The notes beneath the pieces are model-generated. The model worked only from the letters and a program-made list of their open reading frames with translations. It had not been told where the DNA came from and made no database searches. The position numbers and the translations under genes are program-made. Shown here in pieces: positions 1 through 8,722 of a stretch of 64,000 nucleotides of DNA. Position 1 is the first letter of the stretch. Every line of letters begins with the position of its first letter. Source of the stretch: Vreelandella massiliensis (GTDB taxonomy: Bacteria > Pseudomonadota > Gammaproteobacteria > Pseudomonadales > Halomonadaceae); assembly GCF_900155385.1 (NCBI RefSeq), contig NZ_LT699745.1, positions 481,713 through 545,712 on the forward strand, in the 5' to 3' direction.

Positions 1-2
1 CC

Positions 3-1523
3 TCTCTACAAGCGGTGTTTCGCACGCGTAGCCAGCAAATTTTTCAAGACAAGGCAGCGCAACTGCTGCCGGGGCGGTGGGAACAGCTGAGTGCTTTTGA
101 TCTTTATCAGCTAATGCAGCAGCTCAACCAATTAGATTCAAGCAAGCGCCGCCGTATTGGCTGCGTGATCGGATTGTTGTTAACAACTGGCCGAAGCTTG
201 GAAAGCGTTCTCAATGCACAGATTGTTACGCGTAATAAGCAAATCCCTCAAGTCATTAGCGAGCAATCCATTTATGTCTTTTATAGCGACGCTCCCTATT
301 GGATATCCGGCGTCTACCGACCGGAAAGCAGTCGCCAGTTGACGGGTGAGTGGCCTGCCCACATGCGCAGCACAAAAGACCGTATGGCATTCCCTATCTT
401 GCCGTTTTGCTGGCAGATGATGGCATCCCACGCACGCCACCTCGCCTCAAGGGCTAAAGAGCGCTCACATTCATTGCCACTGTTCACAAAAGACGGCTGG
501 GCGGAGCTAGAGCGCGACCTAAAAACACTTCTCTCCGACACTAACCGTCAAACAGGAGCCCGTTTAACCGAATACCGCTTAAGCACTCATCTTTTCAATA
601 TGCTCAACCAGGGTGACGCGGATTTAACAGCAGCATGTTTAGTGGCAGCTCGTAATCCCACGCTCGGCCAACAGGCATCGCTCTACTATTACGCACCGAG
701 TACGTGTTATCTGGAACAGCGCTATACCAAGGCCCTAAACGCCATCGAGCATCAGGGCTCAGATGCACAGCATCCAGCAGTAAACGAGAGTGTTGCTATC
801 GCAGGCACGACAAAGCAATCAGAAGAAATGACCTATGTCGGTTCTAAGCTGGTGCCCCAAACGGCTTATATAGCAGATCTCGTTGCTAGCATGCAAACGC
901 AGATCAAAGCCGCCAAAAAGAACGCATCTCCTGTAACGCTTTTCCGAATGCATAACGCCTATGTGGCCTATACCGTCGCCATGCTGATGTTTTCAACCGG
1001 CTATCGCAGCGTTCGCGATCCGCTGCCTCTGTGGAACAATATATCCCTGTCACGTCAACTGATTGTGATTGCCGACAAAACCGACGATAAGCAAAGCCAT
1101 GCGCGTTTTTTACCGCTCACCAACATGATGGTCGAGCAGTTGCAGCACTATCACCGCCACCGCCAAGGCCTTTTAGGGCGCCTGCAATTTTTTCTGCAGA
1201 AGGATTGGGACACACCGTTTATGTTTTTGGACGATAACGGCAACCCCAAAGCTGTCACGCCCTCACGGTTGAAAAGCCAGCTCCACTGGCCTGGTGACCC
1301 GCCTCTGAATATCAATCGGCATTTCCTTCACACCCACCTAAAGGAAAATGGCTGCTCATCAGAAATTGTTGACGCGTTCATGGGGCACTGGGATGCAGGC
1401 CAAGAACCCTGGGCAAGCTACTCAACATTGTGTCCTCAAGAATACCGAAATCTCTTAACGCCGATCATCGAGCGCTTAATGTTGCGCCTAGGCTGGAAAG
1501 CTTTAAAAGGAGCAGCACTGTGA
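3..1523 (+). CDS. Tyrosine recombinase, 5' end cut by the window edge
   Basis: This is a site-specific recombinase of the tyrosine (phage integrase) family that would cut and rejoin DNA. The catalytic core is visible: Arg I in FSTGYRS near residue 327, the Arg/His box RHFLHTHL near 434, GHW near 456 and a likely nucleophile Tyr in WASYST near 469. The first in-window start would be GTG at 15, but the frame is open to the left edge, so the true start probably lies outside. It overlaps the next recombinase by 4 bases, so the two are translationally coupled. Sets of two or three large recombinases in one operon are known from integrative elements; the exact family is not assigned here. Function as a recombinase is fairly sure, its target is unknown. 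Confidence 0.8.
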   Translation, partial: SLQAVFRTRSQQIFQDKAAQLLPGRWEQLSAFDLYQLMQQLNQLDSSKRRRIGCVIGLLLTTGRSLESVLNAQIVTRNKQIPQVISEQSIYVFYSDAPYWISGVYRPESSRQLTGEWPAHMRSTKDRMAFPILPFCWQMMASHARHLASRAKERSHSLPLFTKDGWAELERDLKTLLSDTNRQTGARLTEYRLSTHLFNMLNQGDADLTAACLVAARNPTLGQQASLYYYAPSTCYLEQRYTKALNAIEHQGSDAQHPAVNESVAIAGTTKQSEEMTYVGSKLVPQTAYIADLVASMQTQIKAAKKNASPVTLFRMHNAYVAYTVAMLMFSTGYRSVRDPLPLWNNISLSRQLIVIADKTDDKQSHARFLPLTNMMVEQLQHYHRHRQGLLGRLQFFLQKDWDTPFMFLDDNGNPKAVTPSRLKSQLHWPGDPPLNINRHFLHTHLKENGCSSEIVDAFMGHWDAGQEPWASYSTLCPQEYRNLLTPIIERLMLRLGWKALKGAAL

Positions 1524-4500
1524 ACGATAAGACCATCTGGCCCGGCTGGAAGCTAGCGAAACCAACAAAAATGGCAACTGATGGTCAGGAAACACGTCGT
1601 TACCAGCGCACAATGGGCCAATATAAGAGCTTATTAGCGACTCTTGAGACTTTGGAAAGTGCCGTACCTGGAGCTTTAGAAGGAAAGCACGGGCTCGTTT
1701 TTCCGGACAAAGCCATTACGGCTGTCTTCGACAACCTTCACCAATCAGCCTCGCCTCACGCGCTGCAAATCGCACACAATTTGCTGGTAAAAGGGTTAGA
1801 GCGCGGCCATGCCACACTTAGCTGGCAGGTCTCTATTCCTAGCCCCCTGGTGGTCGTTAAGCGGCCTTCACCTACCGTAACGACCCACTCATTCGCCGAA
1901 TTGCATACGTGGGATCCTGTGGTAGAGATGCACGATGCAATGCCAAGCTCGACGGGACTTAGCGGGCATGCCCTGCATAAATGGCTTACCGGGCGATGGA
2001 TATTTCAACTAATTCGCGAAGGCGCTCTGCTGCATAAACGTTACTTCGAGCAATTGCCGGATGCTTTTGAGCAAGGCATCACCTTTTCAGCTGGCACGGG
2101 GTTTCTCACGTTAAAAGAATGCGTACAGCCCGCCAATGCAGGCGACGAAAATGAAGCCCCAGAAAACGGTAACGACACATCGAATGCCGACCCACTTGCC
2201 AAATCGCCCCCTGAACCTCCCATCGAAGAAGAGCAGCGTTTTTGCTACCGGCGCTTATTTTTAAGCCCGCTGAATCAACTGCTGCTTCTTAACACGTATC
2301 AGCGTATCGGCAGGATATGGCCTCGTACTGCTTCCAAAATTATCGTGCCCGTCGAGCAGTGCTTGATGTTTTATCTCAATCAGATTGCCGCCAATAAAAC
2401 ACCGGCGAGCTTTTCAGCTCTTTTATCAATGGCTAAAACAGCGGCGGCGCTGGAAATGATGCCGTTGCTGACACATTACGCAAGCAAAACCGATATTGCG
2501 TTATCACTACGCCCATCAACGTGGCAGAGACTGCTTCACCGCAACGTGTTAGCCGCTACTGCAATGGAGAGCGCTGGCGATGAGGTTTACCTGGACTTTC
2601 AGACACCCACTCTGGCTCGCACTACCGCTTCCGACCAGCTAAAACAACTTCGCCAGCTGCAGCGGTGTTTCTCGGCATCGTTGGTGGGCCAAACAGGCAG
2701 ACGCGAGGCAATCGCCAATATTGATGCCTTTCTCGCTGTTTCAAACAATAACGATGTCATGGTCACGTTATTGGCAAAATGGTGCCAAAAGTTGATGCAA
2801 AAAGGCGGCCGCGTTAAATCCAGGCTTGCCGCCCGGTCTGCTGCTACGTATTTATCGATCATAGCGCGCCCACTTGTCGCCCATAGCCAAGCGTTTGGAG
2901 ATGTATCTTCAGCGAGTGCTAATGAGTGGGAAGCGCTCTATGAAAACGTCCTGAATAGCATAAAGCCAAACGGAGATCGGGCAAAAACGCAAAACCGCCT
3001 CTGCGATTTCCATCATTTTTTGGTCGACACACAGGCAGCGCCCCCTATCGACCTGGAAAACACAAGTGGCGTAAAACAGCGCGTCGATGTGAATATCATT
3101 ACGCCCGCCGAATTTCGCCGCGCTCTGGCATTGATTGACGCCTCCCAACAGCCCGAGCGCTTTCGTACCATGCAAAAGCTTGCGCTAATACTGGGTTACC
3201 GCCTCGGGATTCGACGTAGTGAATGCGCGGGGCTGATGTTAAAAGATGTCCCCTACCTTTTTGATCACGACGCTCAAGATGGCGAGGTCATCATTCGCTC
3301 CAATGAGTACCGACAGGGTAAGAGCTACTCGGCCACACGACGGTTGCCGCTGTGGCTGTTGATGCCAGAAGAGCGGAAGCAACTCATTGACTGGGTGAAG
3401 CGTCGCCAAGGGGAAATCACCACCAAACAGATACAGAAGCAGTTACTTTTTTGCCGCGGCGGAAATGGCCGTTTACTGCTGGAAGACAAGGCCCTCTTTC
3501 ACCCCATACAAACCGCCTTGAAAACAGTCAGTGGCGATCACTCGCTACGCTACCACCACCTGCGGCATAGCTTTGTGACCTTTATCCTGCTGCGTCTGCT
3601 GGAGCGCGTACCAGGCGAGCTACTACCCCGCACATGGCTAACGGATGACCATCGCACTATCGCAATGCCAAACGCTGACGCCGATATATCGGCTTTAGCC
3701 GGCCTTGCGCCTCAAGATCGCCCTTCTCGCAAACGGCTCTGGCAACTCGCGCTTTGGGCAGGGCATGCAAGCCCCGAAGAAACGCTTAGCTCCTATACCC
3801 ACTTATTGGACTGGGTGCTTGGCCAAGCCCTACGTGAACGCTTTAACCCCACGCTCAGTATCGATCAACAGTTCGTGCTGCTGAACCTTCAAACAAAAAC
3901 AGCGCTGAGCAGTTGGCGTAATCGCCGGAAGTTAAAAGGCCAGACACAAGCCAGCGAACTATTGCAGTATCTAACAGACGACTGGAAGAAATACCTGACA
4001 AAAGATCCTCTGGACGACGAATGGCAACCTTATCAGGCGCCGACCGAAAATCCGCTGGATAACCCCATGGAAGCCGCGTTTGACTGGCCGGAAGCCACGA
4101 CGATTTATCAAAGCCTACGGCTTGTCGAGCAACAAGAGCAACGCAACGTACCCCTTGATGATGCTATCTGGCAGACCGCCAGGCGGTTCGTTCTCGACCC
4201 TGAGCAGCTTTCTCTCTGGTTAGAAAATGGCGAAGTGCTGATGCAACGCAAAACGCGACGCACCAATCAGCAATTTAGCCGTGAAGACAATCGCTATGAT
4301 CGGTCGCGGCGCGTCGCGTCAAAAAATATTTACCAGCCAGAGCTGGAACGTTGCATGGCCCCGCCGATCAAGCCGCCCGTGTTGAGAGAAGCGGGGCAGT
4401 TTTTTCACCGCCTGCTCGATTGGCATCAATCACAGCCCACCGTTGCAGAGGAAAGCCTCATAACGCTGCGTAATCACATGCAACGCAGCACCGGGCAGCT

Positions 4501-4843
4501 CGCACTACCCGATGCGGAAGCCATTAACTGTGTTCGCGAACTCTTACGCCCGCTGCGCTGTTTTCAGCATGTTTATCTCGTTGTAGAAGTCGAGGCCACG
4601 GCGAAGGAGAAGAGCATTAAACAGCATTGGTCTAAAGCGACCGGCATTCCCCATAAGCGTATTGATTTAATACCCACGCCCTCCCCTTCAGGCCGCACCC
4701 GCCACTGGTACGGCAATGCCAACCTCAAGATCACGCGGGGCCATTACTCAGAGTTCCAGCAGCCGCTATGGGAAGCGGTTCGCTTTGCCGCGTTCATGGC
4801 GATGCTGGTGTTGGGCTTGGGGGATGACTCAACGTCAAGTTAA
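1520..4843 (+). CDS. Very large tyrosine recombinase (about 1107 aa)
   Basis: This is a second tyrosine-family recombinase in the same operon. The catalytic core sits in the middle of the protein: Arg I in LGYRLGIRRSE (about residue 560), HHLRHSF (about 680), WAGH (about 747) and Tyr in SSYTHLL (about 758). Roughly 350 residues follow the core and more than 500 precede it, much longer than a usual integrase of 300 to 450 residues; these flanks show no domain I recognise. An earlier ATG at 1430 is in frame, but GTG at 1520 is preferred: AAAAGGAG lies 8 bases upstream and the GTGA overlaps the stop of the first gene. The pair probably moves or maintains the island that starts left of the window. 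Confidence 0.8.
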   Translation: MNDKTIWPGWKLAKPTKMATDGQETRRYQRTMGQYKSLLATLETLESAVPGALEGKHGLVFPDKAITAVFDNLHQSASPHALQIAHNLLVKGLERGHATLSWQVSIPSPLVVVKRPSPTVTTHSFAELHTWDPVVEMHDAMPSSTGLSGHALHKWLTGRWIFQLIREGALLHKRYFEQLPDAFEQGITFSAGTGFLTLKECVQPANAGDENEAPENGNDTSNADPLAKSPPEPPIEEEQRFCYRRLFLSPLNQLLLLNTYQRIGRIWPRTASKIIVPVEQCLMFYLNQIAANKTPASFSALLSMAKTAAALEMMPLLTHYASKTDIALSLRPSTWQRLLHRNVLAATAMESAGDEVYLDFQTPTLARTTASDQLKQLRQLQRCFSASLVGQTGRREAIANIDAFLAVSNNNDVMVTLLAKWCQKLMQKGGRVKSRLAARSAATYLSIIARPLVAHSQAFGDVSSASANEWEALYENVLNSIKPNGDRAKTQNRLCDFHHFLVDTQAAPPIDLENTSGVKQRVDVNIITPAEFRRALALIDASQQPERFRTMQKLALILGYRLGIRRSECAGLMLKDVPYLFDHDAQDGEVIIRSNEYRQGKSYSATRRLPLWLLMPEERKQLIDWVKRRQGEITTKQIQKQLLFCRGGNGRLLLEDKALFHPIQTALKTVSGDHSLRYHHLRHSFVTFILLRLLERVPGELLPRTWLTDDHRTIAMPNADADISALAGLAPQDRPSRKRLWQLALWAGHASPEETLSSYTHLLDWVLGQALRERFNPTLSIDQQFVLLNLQTKTALSSWRNRRKLKGQTQASELLQYLTDDWKKYLTKDPLDDEWQPYQAPTENPLDNPMEAAFDWPEATTIYQSLRLVEQQEQRNVPLDDAIWQTARRFVLDPEQLSLWLENGEVLMQRKTRRTNQQFSREDNRYDRSRRVASKNIYQPELERCMAPPIKPPVLREAGQFFHRLLDWHQSQPTVAEESLITLRNHMQRSTGQLALPDAEAINCVRELLRPLRCFQHVYLVVEVEATAKEKSIKQHWSKATGIPHKRIDLIPTPSPSGRTRHWYGNANLKITRGHYSEFQQPLWEAVRFAAFMAMLVLGLGDDSTSS

Positions 4844-4857
4844 GTTCTATAAAAACT

Positions 4858-4890
4858 ATCCCCACCGCCTGGCTAAGAGGGGGTGGGGAT
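4858..4890 (-). terminator. Rho-independent terminator of the integrase operon
   Basis: Arms ATCCCCACC (4858-4866) and GGTGGGGAT (4882-4890) form a 9-bp stem. Read on the minus strand the stem is followed by AGTTTTTAT, so it most likely ends the leftward operon 6921 to 4924. On the plus strand there is no T-run, but the hairpin may still separate the convergent recombinase genes. Confidence 0.65.
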
Positions 4891-4923
4891 AAGTCGAGCT
4901 GATAGATGAGGATCTGCCTAGCT

Positions 4924-5208
4924 TTAGCCGCTCAGCACCTCATAGGCGTTGATAAAGCAAAGCTTCTGACTGACAAAGCGCGCCCACTTGACCGTTACGT
5001 TTAGCCGCTGCCCCATGGTCGGTACGCCCTGCGCTGTAACGTGACGATCAGTGAGATAGAAGCGGTAATTGCCCTTCGGGCCAATCAGGTAAAGCGACCA
5101 CACTTGGTGCTGCATCAGCCATTCGGGGCCCTCAACCCCCGCCACATAAAGCTCACCCTCAAACTGACGCCCTGCCCGCTGAGCCGTGGTTTTTTGTGTT
5201 ACTGCCAT
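4924..5208 (-). CDS. Small protein of unknown function in integrase operon (94 aa)
   Basis: I do not recognise the family. The protein begins MAVTQKTTAQRAGRQFEG and looks like a single compact beta-rich domain (LYLIGPKGNYRFYLTDRHV, then LNVTVKWARF), with no signal peptide or membrane segment. A longer frame starts with GTG at 5223, but ATG at 5208 is the better start because GGAGGA lies just upstream. Its first bases overlap the end of the 106-residue gene upstream, and it is the last gene of the leftward operon with the integrase. Position suggests a minor role in the mobile module; this is inference only. Confidence 0.65.
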   Translation of the reverse strand: MAVTQKTTAQRAGRQFEGELYVAGVEGPEWLMQHQVWSLYLIGPKGNYRFYLTDRHVTAQGVPTMGQRLNVTVKWARFVSQKLCFINAYEVLSG

Positions 5209-5519
5209 GTTTGATCCTCCCACGCCCAGAGCGTGCGCTCGAGTTCCGCCAGCAGCAGCGGAATGGCATAGCGGTTGGCGTCAAGCTTCAGCTGCTTCAG
5301 CGTGCTGCCCACCCATGTCACGAGTGCTTCAAAATTATTCGCTTCATGCCCCTCGCCGAGCCACATGACCAACGCGCTGCCGTTGGCTAAATGTGTGGCG
5401 ACTGCCAGAGACTCCGCTAGGCGCCGTTCGACACGGCGCTGGGCCTGACGCGCTGCCGTCGCGCGTAGTGAATGTTCGATATCGTTCTGAGTCATCATCA
5501 GATCATCAAGGTTTTTCAT
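5199..5519 (-). CDS. Small helical protein of unknown function in integrase operon (106 aa)
   Basis: The family is not recognised. The sequence is predicted mostly helical, with a charged N-terminal half (RATAARQAQRRVERRLAES) and a Trp-rich C-terminus (TLWAWEDQTWQ). No membrane segment is seen. ATG at 5519 has AGGAG upstream, and that ribosome site overlaps the stop codon of the integrase gene at 5529, so the two are cotranscribed and probably coupled. Its stop lies inside the following gene. The tight packing excisionase, integrase, this gene and the next one points to a single integration module. Confidence 0.65.
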   Translation of the reverse strand: MKNLDDLMMTQNDIEHSLRATAARQAQRRVERRLAESLAVATHLANGSALVMWLGEGHEANNFEALVTWVGSTLKQLKLDANRYAIPLLLAELERTLWAWEDQTWQ

Positions 5520-5528
5520 CGCTATCTC

Positions 5529-6692
5529 CTAGGCGCGTTTTTGTTCGAGCATACGTTCAAAGGCAGAGCCGTCTTGGCGCGTTAGGTTGGGCACAAAGCG
5601 CGAGTAAACGCGGAACAGCATTTCCGTGGTGGTATGGCCCATTTGGCGAGCGATCCATTCCGGGCTCTCGCCAGCGGCTAACCACAACGTCGCGGCGGTA
5701 TGGCGAGTTTGGTAAGGCCGGCGCTTTTTCAAACCAAGCTCTTCAAGCAACGGATACCAAACACGCTTGGTGACGTTGTGATGCGAAAGCTGGGTGCCTT
5801 TTCGCGTGGTGAACACCAGCCCTGTCTTGCCCGTCACGGCGTACTGCATCTTCAGCGCGTCAAAAACTGGCTGCGACATATCGATTGAACGATAGGAGCC
5901 ATCAGTTTTAGTCGGCACGAACTGACCGCGCACCAGCGCTTGATGCACCAGGATTTGCCGGCGAACAAAATCGACGTGCTCCCACGTAAGGCCATCAATC
6001 TCCCCGGTCCGCATACCGGTAAAAAAGCGCACGATGTAGTACTGACGAAAGTCGTCGCGCACGTGGTCGATGATCTGCTGCACTTCATCAAGGGAGAATG
6101 GCTCAACATCCGTGCGTGGCACATTGAGCGATTTAATCCCGCGATACGGTGAGCTAAACTCATAGCGGTCGGCGGCTTCATTCAACATCATGCGCAATGG
6201 CGTCATGATGTGGTTAATACGGCTGGCAGAGATCTTCTTGCCGCTCCGGGTGTTCACTTTGGCGAGGGAAGCCCGGAACTCAAGAATCTCTGCGCGGGTG
6301 ATGCTGCCGACCTCTTTATCTCCCAAGGCCGGCAAAATGTGCCTATCCAAACACCCTCGCACGGTCACGATCTGCGACTCACGCCATTCGATCTCCTTCT
6401 CCGCGAACCACGTCTCGGCAAACTCAAACAGCAGCGGTGTCGCGTGGTAACCGCCGACTGCCGTTAACGCGCGCTTGCTTAGCGTCTTTGCCCGCGGGCT
6501 ATCCGGAAAGTAACGGCCGTAATCAAATGACCCCAGCGTGATCTCCGCTTCGATCTTCTCCAAAATCCGCTCTAGCTTCTTGCGGTTGGCAGCCGTGTTA
6601 TCCAGTGACGTTTGTTCGCGGCAGCGTTTCCCTAGATAGCGAAAATCAAAGTACAGCTTGCCGGTCTCTTTACGCGCAGCGACTTTACCCAT
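5529..6692 (-). CDS. Phage-type tyrosine integrase
   Basis: This integrase would insert and excise a mobile element at an attachment site. Its N-terminus (MGKVAARKETGKLYFDFRYL) looks like the arm-type DNA-binding domain of Min27-like phage integrases; a core-binding SAM-like domain follows and then the catalytic part with FFTGMRTGE (Arg I, about residue 226), YQTRHTAA (about 331; Gln replaces the first His of the HxxR box, which is common in this group), MGH (about 350) and Tyr in FRVYSRF (about 361). A longer frame reaches 6836, but ATG at 6692 has GGAGG 7 bases upstream and gives a normal length of 387 residues. It starts inside the end of the excisionase-like gene. Confidence 0.9.
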   Translation of the reverse strand: MGKVAARKETGKLYFDFRYLGKRCREQTSLDNTAANRKKLERILEKIEAEITLGSFDYGRYFPDSPRAKTLSKRALTAVGGYHATPLLFEFAETWFAEKEIEWRESQIVTVRGCLDRHILPALGDKEVGSITRAEILEFRASLAKVNTRSGKKISASRINHIMTPLRMMLNEAADRYEFSSPYRGIKSLNVPRTDVEPFSLDEVQQIIDHVRDDFRQYYIVRFFTGMRTGEIDGLTWEHVDFVRRQILVHQALVRGQFVPTKTDGSYRSIDMSQPVFDALKMQYAVTGKTGLVFTTRKGTQLSHHNVTKRVWYPLLEELGLKKRRPYQTRHTAATLWLAAGESPEWIARQMGHTTTEMLFRVYSRFVPNLTRQDGSAFERMLEQKRA

Positions 6693-6921
6693 GGCAAACA
6701 CCTCCCCCGGCCATCGGCACGCCAATGCTTTCTTCTTTGGAGTGCAGCTGCATGTCGCGCTCGATCGGCTCCCACAGGTACAGAATCTTGCGGCCGCCAA
6801 ACGGGCGGATGTAGTGAATGCCTTCCAGCAGGACATCGTCTTTTAAACGTTCGCGGATGGTGCGGGCATCATATTTAATGCGTTCGGCAAGCTCGCTTGT
6901 TGTCAAGTAGTGAGTAGGCAT
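6685..6921 (-). CDS. Excisionase-like helix-turn-helix protein
   Basis: This 78-residue protein begins MPTHYLTTSELAERIKYDAR, a pattern of MerR/excisionase-type winged helix-turn-helix proteins (LTTSELAERI then TIRERL, then a GRKILYLW wing). Such proteins bend DNA at att sites to direct excision, or regulate the integrase. It lies immediately upstream of the integrase and overlaps its start by 8 bases. The start ATG at 6921 has AAGGAG 9 bases upstream. Transcription probably comes from the promoter at 6963-6990 and is controlled at the palindrome that overlaps it. Confidence 0.75.
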   Translation of the reverse strand: MPTHYLTTSELAERIKYDARTIRERLKDDVLLEGIHYIRPFGGRKILYLWEPIERDMQLHSKEESIGVPMAGGGVCHG

Positions 6922-6943
6922 CTTATGTACTCCTTAGTGGCTT

Positions 6944-6965
6944 TATGTAGCTTACACGCTACATA
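6944..6965. promoter_or_regulatory. Palindromic operator between excisionase and HTH regulator
   Basis: TATGTAGC (6944-6951) and GCTACATA (6958-6965) form a perfect 8-bp inverted repeat with a 6-base spacer. The site overlaps the -10 box of the leftward promoter. A further half-site TGTAGCTT is at 6999-7006, nearer the rightward gene. The natural binder is the XRE-like protein at 7077 or the excisionase. Confidence 0.7.
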
Positions 6966-6990
6966 ATAGACAGAGGAAAGATGATGTCAA
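6963..6990 (-). promoter_or_regulatory. Sigma-70 promoter of the excisionase-integrase operon
   Basis: On the minus strand TTGACA (6990-6985) and TATTAT (6968-6963) are separated by 16 bases. This is close to the sigma-70 consensus and stands about 42 bases before the excisionase start. Confidence 0.7.
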
Positions 6991-7076
6991 GCGCTTTTTG
7001 TAGCTTTTACTCAACATTAGATGCGGGAACCCAAAGTGTTTGGTAGGATGAAGCCAATGTAAAAAGGCCACCCACT

Positions 7077-7322
7077 ATGATTCGATTCCGTTTAAAAGAG
7101 CTACTTGCTGAGAAAGGCTTCCAAGAAAATCGGCGGGTTACGCTTGATGAAGTGTCGCAAGAAACCGGTATACACCGGACAACCCTGTCGAAAATCGCTA
7201 ACCAGCGTGGCTACAACACCGGCACTGAAAATGTTGATCGGTTGTGTGCATATTTTGGCTGTAAGGTCGAAGACATCATCGAATATGTGCCCATGTCGGA
7301 TACGCCCAAATCAGCGGATTAA
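7077..7322 (+). CDS. XRE/Cro-type transcriptional regulator
   Basis: This 81-residue protein is a single helix-turn-helix domain of the Cro/CI class: LKELLAEKG, then VTLDEVSQETGIHRTTLSKI (recognition helix about residues 29-40), then GTENVDRLCAYFGCKVEDIIEY, a typical last helix of short phage-type repressors. It is transcribed away from the excisionase gene across a 155-base gap that contains a palindromic operator, a strong leftward promoter and an extra half-site. It is therefore the likely repressor of the integration module. Ribosome site is weak (AAGG). Confidence 0.85.
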   Translation: MIRFRLKELLAEKGFQENRRVTLDEVSQETGIHRTTLSKIANQRGYNTGTENVDRLCAYFGCKVEDIIEYVPMSDTPKSAD

Positions 7323-7343
7323 ATTTATTCTCAAGGAAGCAAT

Positions 7344-7433
7344 ATGATCCTCACCCTCAACCAGCTTGAGCGGCACCTGTTCAAGGCAGCCGACATCCTG
7401 CGCGGGCGTATGGACGCCTCGGAGTTCAAGTAG
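7344..7433 (+). pseudogene. Remnant of a type I restriction methylase gene (hsdM start)
   Basis: An open frame of 29 codons encodes LNQLERHLFKAADILRGRMD followed by ASEFK and a stop. This matches the usual first helices of one HsdM class, where LWKAADILRGKMDASEYK is followed by several hundred residues. Only the first 29 residues are left here; a short in-frame scrap YYPDF follows the stop. A complete gene would encode about 500 residues. It marks a lost restriction-modification system. AAGGAAG precedes the ATG, so the original start seems intact. Confidence 0.6.
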
Positions 7434-7550
7434 TACCCCGACTTCTAACGCGGCTGAGTGGGGGATGACCAACGATAAATTAAAGAGAGTGCAAGGATGC
7501 CCACATACGGAAACATGTTGGTTTAGCGGAACGAGAAAGCTGAAATAGAG

Positions 7551-8670
7551 ATGGCCCGCAAGGTGCCGATGGGTTTCACCGATGGCCGCAACGAGGCCTG
7601 GCTGCGCGACCTGCTCGCCGGCAACCCGGACCTGCTGCCTATCGAGGAGGTTGCGCCCCGCTGGCGCCGCTCTGCATTGAGCTCTCGACCGAGGCCGGCC
7701 TGGTGGATGTGGTCTTCATCAACCCCTCCGGCCGGCTGACGCTGGTGGAGTGCAAGCTGTGGCGCAACCCCGAGGCGCGGCGCAAGGTGATCGCCCAGAT
7801 CCTCGACTACGCCCGGGCCGTCTCCGGCTGGAGCTACGCCGACCTGCAGCGCCGTGTCGCGGCTGCCACGGGGCGCAAGGGCAACGTCCCCTTCAAGGCC
7901 GCCCGGGAGCTGCAGCAGGACCTTGACGAGGCCGCCTTCGTGGACGCCACCGCCCGCGCCCTACGCGAGGGGCGTTTCCTGCTGCTGATCGCCGGCGACG
8001 GCATCTGCGAAGGCATCAGCGGCATGGCGGACCTGATCACCCGCAATGCTGCACTCGGCTTCAGCTTTGGGCTGGTGGAAGTCGCCCTCTACCAGTTCGG
8101 CGAGCAGGGTCTGTTGGTGCAGCCGCGGGTGGTGGCCAGGACCGAGACTATCGAGCGCACCTTCGTCCACCTTCAGACGTGCGATGGTAGCGCGCTGCAG
8201 GAGGTCGCCGAGGAAGCCGAAGTCGAGGTAAGAGGCGAAGCCCCCTCAATGAGCGACGAGCGCGCCTGGTGGGAGCCGCTTACGCGCATCAGCTTCGATG
8301 ACCCGGAGCAGGAAGCGCCGACCTACCGGCCCCGCAACCACGTTAGGGTATCCATGCCTTACCCGGGGATCTGGCTTACCGCTTTCCGTTCGATGGGGGG
8401 GATGGTGTCTGTGGCGTGTTTTGCACTGGCGCCAAGTCGGAGGCCAAGCAGATACTCAACCGTCTCAACGAGGAGCGTGAGCAGATCCTCGCCGAGCTCC
8501 CCGAGAGGAGCGACAGCCGCCGATCCAACGGTGACCTTGGCTTCGCCAGCTATGCTCAGCTCAGTGACTTCCCCAGTGACGGCGAATGCCGCGAGTGGGT
8601 GGCGCAGCAGCTCAACCAGTTCGTCAACGCCTTGTGCCCGAGTTTGAAGGCGATTCAAGGTGCGAATTGA
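7551..8670 (+). pseudogene. Nuclease-like gene with two frameshifts
   Basis: Three overlapping frames join into one protein of about 370 residues. Frame 1 from ATG 7551 reads MARKVPMGFTDGRNEAWLRD; it shifts near 7655-7665 into the frame reading CIELSTEAGLVDVVFINPSG and LVECKLWRNPEARRKVIAQI, where D and ExK fit a PD-(D/E)xK nuclease core. Near 8365-8375 the frame shifts again into LAYRFPFDGG and VFCTGAKSEAKQ, ending at TGA 8670. Both shifts fall at G/C runs (CGCCCCGC, CCCGGGGATC), so either single-base losses or assembly errors could explain them. The gene lies beside an hsdM remnant, which suits a defence-island origin. Target and exact family are unknown. Confidence 0.65.
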
Positions 8671-8676
8671 CATCCT

Positions 8677-8722
8677 CCCCTTCCTCAGCTTGCGCTGCCG
8701 TCTAACGACGAAAAGGAAGGGG
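8677..8722 (-). repeat. Right-end hairpin of an IS200/IS605-type tnpB element
   Basis: CCCCTTCCT (8677-8685) and AGGAAGGGG (8714-8722) form a 9-bp stem. The frame CATCCTCCCC...GGGGATTCC around it is the usual look of IS605/IS1341-type right ends. In the tnpB direction (minus strand) the end of the element is near 8665-8675. Confidence 0.6.

Noticed and set aside
1430..1519. Earlier in-frame ATG for the large recombinase
   Set aside because: It lies deep in the first recombinase gene; GTG 1520 has a strong ribosome site and a GTGA overlap.
6693..6836. N-terminal extension of the integrase
   Set aside because: It overlaps the excisionase-like gene and reads as shadow sequence; ATG 6692 has GGAGG and gives the usual arm-binding start.
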